Position numbers and translations under genes: made by a program. Below, one piece after another: positions 1 through 7,538 of a DNA stretch of 14,343 nucleotides. Position 1 is the stretch's first letter. Every line of letters starts with the position of its first letter. The DNA comes from an uncultured Lachnospiraceae bacterium (lineage in GTDB: Bacteria; Bacillota; Clostridia; Lachnospirales; Lachnospiraceae): assembly GCA_910588215.1 (NCBI GenBank), contig CAJUQJ010000070.1, positions 1-14,343 of the forward strand. Direction: 5' to 3'. The notes beneath the pieces are model-generated. The model ran no database searches, was not told the origin of the DNA, and saw only the letters and a list, made by a program, of their open reading frames with translations.

Positions 1-133
1 AAGAATCTAACCATTTCAGACAGTTCGCTATTAACTTAATGACATTGATTCACGGCGCCCTGCACCTTGTTGCATGGGCATTGAGTACGTAGTGCTCACC
101 GATACCTTTACGGTTTCAGGCATCCAACAGTTC
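1..133. other. Non-coding left edge, no supported gene
   Basis: No convincing gene is visible. The longest minus-strand frame with an ATG here is 30 codons (31-123) and has no ribosome binding site in front of it. The plus-strand frame starting at 74 runs straight through the adjacent inverted-repeat element, which argues against coding. The stretch could be the continuation of the element at 134-305 or the remnant of a longer mobile sequence cut by the window edge. Nothing in it identifies a family. Confidence 0.4.
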
Positions 134-305
134 AGCCCTAGTACTCCGTACTTGAAGTTCCTGTGCAAATTTTCGAGGATATTTTTTCGAGTGTACAAGT
201 TCAGAAACGGAGGCGTAGCGGGCTACGTTGAGTATTCTGGGCTTGTGCAATCGGGAAAATAGACCGAAATATTTGCACAAGGGTTTTCAGTACGGAGTAC
301 TAGGC
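134..305. repeat. Inverted-repeat element with internal hairpins (MITE-like or structured RNA)
   Basis: A perfect 16-bp inverted repeat bounds the element: CCTAGTACTCCGTACT at 137-152 and its exact complement at 289-304. Inside are a 6-bp stem with a 2-nt loop (CGTAGC 214-219, GCTACG 222-227) and a 9-bp stem (CTTGTGCAA 242-250 with 273-281). A degenerate left hairpin may form between 160-167 and 192-199. TGTGCAAAT at 162-170 is also an exact complement of 271-279, so the right and left arms can pair in two competing ways. No coding frame fits. It lies 62 bp past the stop of the LysR gene, so it might also end that transcript, although there is no clear U-tract. Function and family are not recognised. 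Confidence 0.75.
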
Positions 306-366
306 TTTACTGCCACGCCTGACTTACCTGCGCATTATTCCCGTTCAGAAAGCAGCAGCATCAGGT

Positions 367-1317
367 TTACCCGGCCTGCTCCCGCAAATATTTCTGCAGA
401 TAATTCCGCAGTCCCTCCGCCGCCGCGCTCCTTCCCCTGCCACTGTCATAGACCAGCCGGATCTCCCGCTTTGGCGGTTCACAGTCAAGCGGAATCCGCA
501 CCAACTGCCCCGCATCCAGCCAGGGCTGAGCCATCTCTTCCGGCACAAATCCGATTCCCATACCCGCCCGGATCAACGGAATCAGAAGATCGGAAGTCGC
601 CACCTCCGTATCCAGCCCAATATCCACATTCCGCCGAAAGAAGAATGCCCGATAAAGTTCGCAGGTTGCCGTGCCGCTGCCGATTCCCACCCAAGGATAT
701 GCCTGCAGATCCTGCAGACTCCATGGTCGGCAAAACGTTCCGCCGGAATCACCTTCTTCTCCCTTCTTTCCCTCTCCAAGCTCTCGGTACGGCTCCCCGC
801 CTGTCAGTATCTCCCGAAAACCGGTCAGTTTTGTGCCCACCAGATGTCCCGCCGTCTCGAAAGGCGTGGTGATCACGGCCAGATCCAGCCTGCCAAAGGA
901 AAGCTGCTTCAAAATATCCGGCGTGGTATGATTGTGAATTTTGATCCTGACTCTCGGACAGGTTTCCTTAAACGACCGCAGCGCATCCAACAGAAATAAA
1001 TGCAGCGCCGTTTCTGTCGCACCGATGTCCACCGTCCCCGTACCGTCGATCATCTGCGTACCGATCTCCTCCTGCGCCCTTAACAGCTGATGAAAAGCAA
1101 CCTCCACATGGGCATACAGACGTTCCCCCTCCTGTGTCAGCGCGATCCCTCTCGCCTCCCGCACCAACAGCTTGCATTGCAGCCCTTCTTCCAACAGTTT
1201 CATGACTCTGGTCACATTGGGTTGATTGCTGCCCAGCGCGGCGGCAGCCCGGGTGATGTTCTTATACTTTGCTACATAATAGAAAATTTTGTAATACTCA
1301 AAATTAATATCCATCAT
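367..1317 (-). CDS. LysR-type transcriptional regulator
   Basis: The 316-residue length is typical of LysR-type regulators. Residues about 5-65 form the N-terminal winged helix-turn-helix (ITRAAAALGSNQPNVTRVMK is the recognition region), followed by a linker helix and a two-lobed substrate-binding domain from about 93 to 300. The co-inducer domain has the usual landmarks GRLDLAVIT (142-150) and AGMGIGFVPEEMA (251-263). An odd hydrophilic insert rich in Gly, Glu and Lys sits at about 181-193, before the second lobe. Start: tandem ATG codons at 1317 and 1314, with only a weak G-rich motif upstream, so either could be used. It is divergent from the MATE exporter across a 252-bp control region, which by family habit suggests it regulates that gene and itself. 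The inducer is unknown. Confidence 0.93.
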   Translation of the reverse strand: MMDINFEYYKIFYYVAKYKNITRAAAALGSNQPNVTRVMKLLEEGLQCKLLVREARGIALTQEGERLYAHVEVAFHQLLRAQEEIGTQMIDGTGTVDIGATETALHLFLLDALRSFKETCPRVRIKIHNHTTPDILKQLSFGRLDLAVITTPFETAGHLVGTKLTGFREILTGGEPYRELGEGKKGEEGDSGGTFCRPWSLQDLQAYPWVGIGSGTATCELYRAFFFRRNVDIGLDTEVATSDLLIPLIRAGMGIGFVPEEMAQPWLDAGQLVRIPLDCEPPKREIRLVYDSGRGRSAAAEGLRNYLQKYLREQAG

Positions 1318-1361
1318 ACGCCCCGATCATTACAATAGTCTCTTGAATTCGCCACTGTCTT

Positions 1362-1445
1362 TATGTCATGATGCCAGGGTCAAAAGGTCATGTATGACAT
1401 GCTTGTATGTCAATACATGACTTTTGACCCCAGCATCATGTCATA
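1362..1445. repeat. Long imperfect palindrome (84 bp) in divergent control region
   Basis: The two arms, about 1362-1400 and 1407-1445, are complementary over about 35 bp with a few mismatches and single-base bulges. Perfect blocks include CATGATGC 1367-1374 with 1433-1440, GGGTCAAAAG 1377-1386 with 1421-1430, and TCATGTAT 1388-1395 with 1413-1420. The apex continues as GACAT 1396-1400 with ATGTC 1407-1411, leaving a 6-nt loop. The dyad lies between two diverging genes, so it is not between gene ends where a terminator is expected, and it has no U-tract. It could be a dispersed repeat, a cruciform, or an extended regulator-binding dyad. Confidence 0.85.
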
Positions 1446-1464
1446 CAATATTACATACAATATT
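1442..1464. repeat. Short direct repeat CATACAATATT x2
   Basis: The 11-mer CATACAATATT occurs at 1442-1452 and again at 1454-1464, a 12-bp repeat unit, directly next to the long palindrome and upstream of the MATE promoter region. It may be slippage in AT-rich DNA or a pair of regulator half-sites. The repeat is exact, but no function can be read from it. Confidence 0.6.
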
Positions 1465-1491
1465 TATATATATATTATATAATCAATATAT

Positions 1492-1522
1492 TTTTAATAT
1501 TTCTTTGTTGGTATTATAATAC
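1492..1522 (+). promoter_or_regulatory. Probable MATE gene promoter with palindrome over -10
   Basis: A perfect TATAAT is found at 1515-1520, about 50 nt before the MATE start codon. The 17-bp-spaced position upstream (1492-1497, TTTTAA) matches a -35 poorly, so activation may be needed. The -10 lies inside a perfect 12-bp palindrome, GTATTATAATAC (1511-1522), a plausible operator, although AT-rich DNA produces such dyads by chance. The MATE ribosome binding site is AAAGGA at 1552-1557, 12 nt before the ATG. Confidence 0.45.
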
Positions 1523-1569
1523 GATATTGTATAAAAGACAAGAAAAGTAAGAAAGGACCGAATCTTATC

Positions 1570-2910
1570 ATGAATAAAGACTTGACCAAAGGCGACCCGC
1601 AGAAAGTGCTCTGGGCCTTCTGCCTTCCCATGTTCGGAAGCATCCTCTTCCAACAGCTCTATAACATTGCCGACTCCCTCGTGGCCGGCCGGTTTATCGG
1701 AGAAAATGCCCTGGCCGCCGTGGGAAACAGCTATAATATCACCCTGATCTTCATCGCCTTTGCTTTCGGCTGCAATATGGGATGTTCCGTCATCGTCTCC
1801 CAACTGTTCGGTGCCAAAGATTACGCCCGGATGAAAACCTCTGTCTATACCACCCTGATCGCCAGCGCCGTACTCTGCGCAGTGCTGATGTTTGCCGGGT
1901 TCCTGTCCTGCGACATCCTGCTGCGGCTGATGAAGACACAGGAAGCCATCATGGCGGACTCTGCCCTCTATCTTGATATCTACATACTGGGGCTGCCCTT
2001 TTTGTTCTTCTATAACATCGCCACCGGCATCTTCTCCGCACTGGGAGACTCGAAGACGCCGTTCCTGTTCCTGGCCTTCTCCTCCACGGCAAATATCGTG
2101 GTGGACATCCTGTTCGTCGTCTCGCTGCAGATGGGTATAGCAGGCGTGGCGTGGGCAACCTTCCTCTGCCAGGGTATCAGCTGCGTTTTCTCTGTGCTGC
2201 TGATCTTAAAAAGACTGGCAAAGATCGAAGTACCGTCCGGAAATGCAAAAATCGAAATTTTTTCCTGGGACCTGTTAAAGAAGATCCTCACCATCGCCAT
2301 CCCCAGCGTCCTGCAGCAGTCCTTCATCTCCGTCGGCAATATTCTGGTACAGGGCTGTATCAACAGCTTCGGCGTCAGTGTTGCCGCCGGCTACTCCGCG
2401 TCCATCAAATTAAATAACCTGGTCATCACCTCGTTTACCACCATCGGCAACGGCATGTCTAATTTCTCCGCCCAGAACATCGGCGCCAGAACCTATGCCC
2501 GGGTCAAAGAAGGCTTCCGGGCCGGATTAAAACTGGTGTGGACCCTCTGCCTCCCGCTCTGCCTGCTCTACTTATGCCTGGGCAAGTATCTGCTCCTGCT
2601 CTTCATGGACCAGTCCTCTGTCAAGGCGCTGCAGACGGGACAGCAATTCCTGTGGATCGTCTCCCCTTTCTATTTCGTGATCTCCGCCAAGCTGATCTCC
2701 GACGGCGTCCTGCGGGGCGCAGGTGCGATGAAACAATTTATGACCGCTACTTTTACAGATCTGATCCTACGAGTGATGCTGGCCTTCGTGCTCTCCGCAG
2801 CCATGCGCTCCGAGATTGGCATCTGGCTCTCCTGGCCCATCGGCTGGTGCCTGGGAACGGTACTCTCCCTTCTTTTCTACAAAAAGGGAGAGTGGCACGC
2901 AGGCTCCTAG
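1570..2910 (+). CDS. MATE family multidrug efflux transporter
   Basis: The 446-residue integral membrane protein has the full length of MATE exporters, which have 12 membrane helices in two six-helix halves. They expel cationic drugs, dyes or metabolites in exchange for Na+ or H+. Family landmarks visible are NIADSLVAGRFIGENALAAVG (residues 32-52), the GCSVIVSQLFGAK loop (71-83), ALGDSKTPF (157-165), and in the second half NNLVITSFTTIGNGMSNFSAQNIGA (282-306) and SDGVLRGAGAMKQFM (377-391). The start MNKDLTKGDPQKVLW is typical of Clostridial DinF/NorM-like members and is preceded by AAAGGA. The neighbouring divergent LysR gene is the likely regulator. The gene ends 29 bp before the convergent rhamnosidase stop. 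Substrate is not predictable. Confidence 0.95.
   Translation: MNKDLTKGDPQKVLWAFCLPMFGSILFQQLYNIADSLVAGRFIGENALAAVGNSYNITLIFIAFAFGCNMGCSVIVSQLFGAKDYARMKTSVYTTLIASAVLCAVLMFAGFLSCDILLRLMKTQEAIMADSALYLDIYILGLPFLFFYNIATGIFSALGDSKTPFLFLAFSSTANIVVDILFVVSLQMGIAGVAWATFLCQGISCVFSVLLILKRLAKIEVPSGNAKIEIFSWDLLKKILTIAIPSVLQQSFISVGNILVQGCINSFGVSVAAGYSASIKLNNLVITSFTTIGNGMSNFSAQNIGARTYARVKEGFRAGLKLVWTLCLPLCLLYLCLGKYLLLLFMDQSSVKALQTGQQFLWIVSPFYFVISAKLISDGVLRGAGAMKQFMTATFTDLILRVMLAFVLSAAMRSEIGIWLSWPIGWCLGTVLSLLFYKKGEWHAGS
2862..2893. other. Perfect 10-bp hairpin inside the 3' end of the MATE gene
   Basis: ACTCTCCCTT (2862-2871) is exactly complementary to 2884-2893, with a 12-nt loop, and encodes the last membrane segment and tail of the MATE protein. 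It also lies 47-78 nt beyond the stop codon of the convergent rhamnosidase gene. Neither strand has a T-run after the stem, so it is not a classical intrinsic terminator. It could still stabilise 3' ends of the two converging transcripts, or it could be chance within coding sequence. Confidence 0.45.
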
Positions 2911-2939
2911 ACCAGACACTTTCCGAAAGGCACGGCGCA

Positions 2940-5747
2940 CTATCTGCCTTCTGCCAGCCGGACTTCCACCTGTTCCAGCAATGACTTGTCGATAGATCCT
3001 TTGAACATATCCTGATACCCCCGCACGGAGCGTCCCATATATTCTTCCGCGATCGTCGTCAAGTCAAGCACGTCCCGCAGCTTCTCCACGATCTCCGGTT
3101 CCGCCTTCAGCTTCCACATCGGCGTATCCAAATCATAGGTCTGCCCAAGCGGCTCCACCAGCTGATAGGATACCGTGTAGGTGCCGGCATGCAAGTGGCA
3201 CACCCCTTCCTGCACATCCGCAAACATGGGATTCGTCCGATCCTCATAGATCTCCTGAGGCGCCTGTGGCAGCGTAAGAAGCGCGCTGCAGTTGAAGGGT
3301 ACCGTCACGGACAATGTCACATGCTCCCTGTCCGTCAATTCCCAGCTGCAGGCATAGACACCGGAAGCAGAGTCGTAGGATGCCTCCATACTGCGCACCC
3401 GCCGGTTCAGCGTCGGTGCAAACCTGGCCTTTCTGAAGCCCGGCGCCTCATCTATGCTGTCGATACCGGCCGCATGGCGGAACATCCATTCCAGCACGGA
3501 ACCGTATGAGTAATGGTTCATGCTGTTCATGCTGGTTCCCGAAATAGTGCCGTCCTCCAGCAGGCTGTTCCAGCGCTCCCATACGGTGGTCGCCCCCAGC
3601 TTCACCTCATACAGCCAGCCCGGGTATTCCTCATTCAATAACAAATGATATGCCAGCTCGTCCAAACCGTTGTCCGACAGGATATTGCTCATCAACGGCG
3701 TTCCCACAAACCCTGTCCGCAGCTTGCCGTGGCTGAACTGGAACAGCTGCAGAAGCTGCTGCTTCGCCAATTCCTCATTCTCCGTAAGATGATATTTCAA
3801 CGTCAGAAGCAGCGCTGTCTGAGTCTTGATGCAGCACCTGCCGGTGGCGCTGTAGTATTCCTTTTTCACTACTGCAAACTGCTCCCCGGAGAGCCTGTCA
3901 TATCGCTCCTCTTCTTCCTCGTACCCCAGCACATGAGCCGCCTTCGCCACCAACCCGGCGCTCACCGCATAGTAGAGATTGGCGATAAAGCCCTCGTCCG
4001 TGGCGCCCAGCACCTGCTCCGAACCACCCTCCGGATGGTCCAGCGCCAGCCAGTCGCCGAAGTGGAACACCTTCCGCCAGCCGTGGTCGTCTCCGTCCAC
4101 CCGGCTCACATAGTCCACCCAGCTTCTCATGCTCTCAAACTGTTCTTCCAGGATGCTCTTGTCCCCGAAGAACAGATACAGGTTCCAGGGAATGATACAG
4201 GCCGCATCGCCCCACACGCAGGCAGAATCTTCCACCCCGCAGGAAGGCACTACATGAGGCACCCCGCCGCCCAGGGCGTGCTGCTCCTTCCCCATATCGT
4301 ACAGGTACTTCGCATAGAATGCGTAAGAATCCGTCAGATACATGGCTGTCGGTGAGAATACCTGGGCGTCGCCCGTCCAGCCCATGCGCTCGTCCCGCTG
4401 CGGACAGTCGGTGGGCACATCTACGAAATTATCCTTAAGTCCCCAGCGCACATTCTCGATAAAGCGGTTGAGCAGCACATTGCCCGTCTTCATGAATCCG
4501 ATCTCCTGGAAATCGCTGTAGATCGCCAGTCCTCTAAAGTCCTCTTTCTTCAGATCCGGAATGCCCTGAATCTTCACATACCGGTAGCCATAGAACGTAA
4601 AGTGGGGCATGATCACCTGCTCACTGCCGTCTGCTATATAGATATACTCGGACTTCGCAGTTCTGAGATTTTCATTGTAGAAATTGCCGCCCTGCAGGAT
4701 CTCGCCCGTCTGGATATGGATCTTCGACCCTGCCGGCTGCTGTACCCGCAGCGTGAAGAGTCCGGTGATCTCCTGCCCCAGATCGAAGACCAGCTCTCCC
4801 GCAGGCGTATGAATCAGTTCCACCGGCTCGAACGTCTCGTGCACCGTCACCGGCAGGCTCATCCGCTCCGTCAGTACCCCCTTCGGCGGCTCGCAAAGCT
4901 GCGCCTGGCAGATCGCCGTCTCTGCCAGCGTATCGTCCCGCAGTTCACCGTCATACAGGTTGGAAAAGGCGATCTTACTGCGCCGCACGCTCCAACTCTC
5001 ATCCGTCCCGATCACTTCCTCAGAGCCGTCCTCATAGACGATGCGCAGTTCTGCGATAAGCTTCCACTCACTGCCGTAGAAGCCCACATCCTCCAACGCC
5101 GCATAGCCGAATCTTGCCTTATACCAGCCGTTGCCCAGCAGGATCGACAACCGCCCCGAAGACTGCAGCAGACTTGTCACATCATAGGTCTGATACTGTA
5201 CCCATTCGTTGTAATCATTGCTGTAAGGCGTCAGATATTCTTCCCCAATCCGATGTAAGCTGCCCGCCGCATCCCCCTGCTTCGCCTGGTAGAAGGCCTC
5301 GTACAGCCCCAGGCCGCTAATATAGAGTCTGGCCCATCTGACCGGTTTGTCCACCCGCACATCCTTCTCAAAATAAGGATGCCGCTTCTCCTTACTGTCA
5401 CAGGTGACCCACTGCCCGCACCAGTCTTCCTGCATCTTGGCCGTCTCAAACCACTGCATCTCTCCCACAGCCTCTTCTCCAGCCTCACTGCGTACCGTAA
5501 CAGTCCAATGATAGCGGGTGTACGGTTGCAATGCCAGCGATACCGGATATGCCAGACTGTCCGCATTGGTGTCAAAACCAGAATCAAACAGGATCTCCCC
5601 CATGCCTTCATCCAGTGCGATCTGCAGCCGTGCCGCCTCCTGCCTCCTGCCCTCGGCTTCCTTCACCTTCCATGAGAAAACAGTGCGCGGCATTCGGAAT
5701 CCCAGCGGGTTCGTCAAATGATTTACTTTCATGTCATAAATCTGCAT
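2940..5747 (-). CDS. Alpha-L-rhamnosidase, glycoside hydrolase family 78
   Basis: This 935-residue enzyme removes terminal alpha-L-rhamnose from glycosides by an inverting mechanism. There is no signal peptide, so it is probably cytoplasmic and acts on imported or diffusible rhamnosides such as flavonoid glycosides or pectin fragments. N-terminal beta-sandwich domains precede an (alpha/alpha)6 catalytic domain from about 405, with the GH78 signature DCPQRDERMGWTGDA (447-461). E453 is the likely general acid, D460 is conserved, and E724 in the WERW motif is the candidate base. A C-terminal beta-sandwich is followed by a helical tail (about 872-935). Start: the open frame extends to a TTG at 5762, but ATG 5747 has GGAGGG (5755-5760) 7 nt upstream and gives the family-like start MQIYDMKVNHLTNPLGF. 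It lies 63 bp downstream of the ATPase/nuclease gene. Confidence 0.95.
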   Translation of the reverse strand: MQIYDMKVNHLTNPLGFRMPRTVFSWKVKEAEGRRQEAARLQIALDEGMGEILFDSGFDTNADSLAYPVSLALQPYTRYHWTVTVRSEAGEEAVGEMQWFETAKMQEDWCGQWVTCDSKEKRHPYFEKDVRVDKPVRWARLYISGLGLYEAFYQAKQGDAAGSLHRIGEEYLTPYSNDYNEWVQYQTYDVTSLLQSSGRLSILLGNGWYKARFGYAALEDVGFYGSEWKLIAELRIVYEDGSEEVIGTDESWSVRRSKIAFSNLYDGELRDDTLAETAICQAQLCEPPKGVLTERMSLPVTVHETFEPVELIHTPAGELVFDLGQEITGLFTLRVQQPAGSKIHIQTGEILQGGNFYNENLRTAKSEYIYIADGSEQVIMPHFTFYGYRYVKIQGIPDLKKEDFRGLAIYSDFQEIGFMKTGNVLLNRFIENVRWGLKDNFVDVPTDCPQRDERMGWTGDAQVFSPTAMYLTDSYAFYAKYLYDMGKEQHALGGGVPHVVPSCGVEDSACVWGDAACIIPWNLYLFFGDKSILEEQFESMRSWVDYVSRVDGDDHGWRKVFHFGDWLALDHPEGGSEQVLGATDEGFIANLYYAVSAGLVAKAAHVLGYEEEEERYDRLSGEQFAVVKKEYYSATGRCCIKTQTALLLTLKYHLTENEELAKQQLLQLFQFSHGKLRTGFVGTPLMSNILSDNGLDELAYHLLLNEEYPGWLYEVKLGATTVWERWNSLLEDGTISGTSMNSMNHYSYGSVLEWMFRHAAGIDSIDEAPGFRKARFAPTLNRRVRSMEASYDSASGVYACSWELTDREHVTLSVTVPFNCSALLTLPQAPQEIYEDRTNPMFADVQEGVCHLHAGTYTVSYQLVEPLGQTYDLDTPMWKLKAEPEIVEKLRDVLDLTTIAEEYMGRSVRGYQDMFKGSIDKSLLEQVEVRLAEGR

Positions 5748-5810
5748 ACAATATCCCTCCAATTTCTTTTATCTTCAATATATTTGACTGGAATCTATGG
5801 TCAGGTTTTG

Positions 5811-7409
5811 TCATCTGACGGTATCTGCGCAGGTCTGACTCTCCCATCGCTCGATCACACAGCTGTGCAGCTTGTCAGCGTTGTCCTTGTCGTAACCGAT
5901 CCCCACAAGCAGTATTTCGCCTGCATAATCCTCCAATGCCTGCGTATACTGTCTGTCCTTGATCTGCCGAATCGCCGTCCGGGCGGATTTATCATATTTC
6001 AGTTCTACCACCAGTGCCGGTTTCCCCGTATGCGGCAAAGGCAGGAACACAATATCCGCAAAGCCTCTGCCGGTGGGCAGTTCCCGAATCAGCCTGTAAT
6101 CCTTTCTCGCACTGTAATAGGCCAGGCCGATGGCACAAGCCAGTGAATTCTCATCATTGTAGGTTAAGATAGAAGAAACTTCCATATGCGCCCGGTCAAG
6201 GGCCTCGGCCACCCTACTCTCCCGGCCAGCCAGCGTATCTTCCACCAGCCGCTCCGACGCCTTCAAAACGCGCATCACCTCCGGCCAGCCGCCCGTACTC
6301 ATAGCACTCTCAAATTCCTCAATGATCTCCTTATTGGGGATAAAAGCCTCCTTCCGCTCAGAATCGTAAGCCAGATATCCCAAATGGATCAGCAGCGTCA
6401 ACACGTCATCTTTCAAATCCAGATTACGCATATCATTACGAAAACTGCGCGTATTGACCCGGACACGGCCGCCGCCGAGCATCTGCACTATATCTGCCCT
6501 GAGTCCGTCGAAATCCATATCTATATAAATCTTCAGCGCATCATACACTTCTGTGGAAACCCAGTAATTGGAAAACCTGCGGTTACACATAGCCTCCACC
6601 ACGGACCGCGGGTTAAAGATATGCTGGAATCTTGCAAAACTGTACCCATCATACCAGCTGCAAGTCTCATCGAAATCCATCTGAAACCGGTCGCACAATG
6701 CTTTTACTTCATCTTCCGTGAATCCGGTATACTCCTCCAACGCCTTCTGGTCTGTCATCGAATACTCCCAGAACATGTTGAGCGCCGAGTGCTCCCCATA
6801 TTTCTTCACCGGCAGGATTCCCGTCATATAGGCAAGCGCCACATAAGGCTGATCCTTCAAAAGGTTTCTCAAAAAATCCAGATACTGTTTCTGTAACCCC
6901 TCTGAAGTCTGCCTTTCACGCATGACGCAGTCCCACTCGTCGATCAGAAAAATAAACTGCCTGTCCGTCTCCACAAATATTTCCCGCAGCGCCACAGCAA
7001 GCCCCCTGTCCTGACTGTCTAAAAGCTCTCCATATTCTTTTTTGAGTTCACGCATTACCTCCTCGGTCAAATATTCCGTAACTTTTTCTGGGGCGGCCTC
7101 GATCAGGAATTGCTGCATGTTCAACCAGATCACATCATACTGGTTCAAGTGCTGCCGATAAGTCTCCTCTCTCTCAATCTGCAGTCCTGCAAACAGATCT
7201 GCAGAATCACAGCCACGGCTATAGTACGCGGCAAGCATTTTCAGTGCCATGGATTTTCCGAAACGTCTCGGCCTGCTGACACAGATAAACTTCTGCTCCG
7301 TATTGATGTACTCATTCGTACAGGAGATCAATCCTGTTTTATCTACATAAATCTTAGAACGAATGGATTCCCAGAATCCTCTGTTTTTCGGATTAACATA
7401 AAACCCCAT
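5811..7409 (-). CDS. AAA-ATPase-like protein with C-terminal PD-(D/E)XK nuclease domain
   Basis: This 532-residue cytoplasmic protein belongs to the AAA-ATPase_like plus PDDEXK_9 family, which is expanded in Bacteroides and Lachnospiraceae; its cellular role is unknown. The P-loop is SRPRRFGKS (45-53) and Walker B is FIFLIDEWD (152-160, D157-E158). The middle region has WYDGYSF (252-258) and FNPRSVV. The nuclease-like fold has E420 in a helix, D452 in GFADIVF, and E469-x-K471 in VVELKY, followed by the Gln-rich helix RQIKDRQYTQAL. All key residues appear intact. Start: a GTG at 7469 is in frame, but ATG 7409 has GAGGAGGT 7 nt upstream and gives the usual family start MGFYVNPKNRGF. It is preceded by the PsiE-type gene (129 bp gap) and followed by the rhamnosidase gene; neither relation is understood. 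Confidence 0.9.
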   Translation of the reverse strand: MGFYVNPKNRGFWESIRSKIYVDKTGLISCTNEYINTEQKFICVSRPRRFGKSMALKMLAAYYSRGCDSADLFAGLQIEREETYRQHLNQYDVIWLNMQQFLIEAAPEKVTEYLTEEVMRELKKEYGELLDSQDRGLAVALREIFVETDRQFIFLIDEWDCVMRERQTSEGLQKQYLDFLRNLLKDQPYVALAYMTGILPVKKYGEHSALNMFWEYSMTDQKALEEYTGFTEDEVKALCDRFQMDFDETCSWYDGYSFARFQHIFNPRSVVEAMCNRRFSNYWVSTEVYDALKIYIDMDFDGLRADIVQMLGGGRVRVNTRSFRNDMRNLDLKDDVLTLLIHLGYLAYDSERKEAFIPNKEIIEEFESAMSTGGWPEVMRVLKASERLVEDTLAGRESRVAEALDRAHMEVSSILTYNDENSLACAIGLAYYSARKDYRLIRELPTGRGFADIVFLPLPHTGKPALVVELKYDKSARTAIRQIKDRQYTQALEDYAGEILLVGIGYDKDNADKLHSCVIERWESQTCADTVR

Positions 7410-7538
7410 AGGCCAGACCTCCTCTACATTTATCCTGTCAACGTCCCGCTTCTGTTTAACTGCAGACACCAGACCGTACAGTCATACTCAAACCCGACTG
7501 TCACTGCATCGACTGAACCACAGCTATATGTCATACCG
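7410..7538. other. Intergenic region upstream of the ATPase/nuclease gene
   Basis: This is a 129-bp gap between two minus-strand genes. It holds the GAGGAGGT ribosome binding site (7417-7424 on the minus strand) and a 6-bp inverted repeat ACAGTC/GACTGT (7478-7483 and 7496-7501) with a 12-nt spacer and no T-run. No convincing promoter was found, so read-through from the upstream gene remains possible. Confidence 0.4.

Noticed and set aside
31..123. 30-codon minus-strand frame near the left edge
   Set aside because: It has no ribosome binding site and no recognised product, and sits in probable repeat DNA.
228..872. 214-codon plus-strand frame starting inside the inverted-repeat element
   Set aside because: It is Pro/Ser/Arg-rich, runs antisense to the LysR gene, and starts within the structured repeat, so it is not credible as a gene.
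7432..7437. TTGACA on the minus strand as a -35 for the ATPase/nuclease gene
   Set aside because: A 17-bp spacing would put the -10 over the ribosome binding site, and no -10-like sequence is there.
7478..7501. ACAGTC/GACTGT inverted repeat after the PsiE-type gene as a terminator
   Set aside because: The stem is only 6 bp with a 12-nt loop and has no T-run on either strand, so it is compatible with chance.
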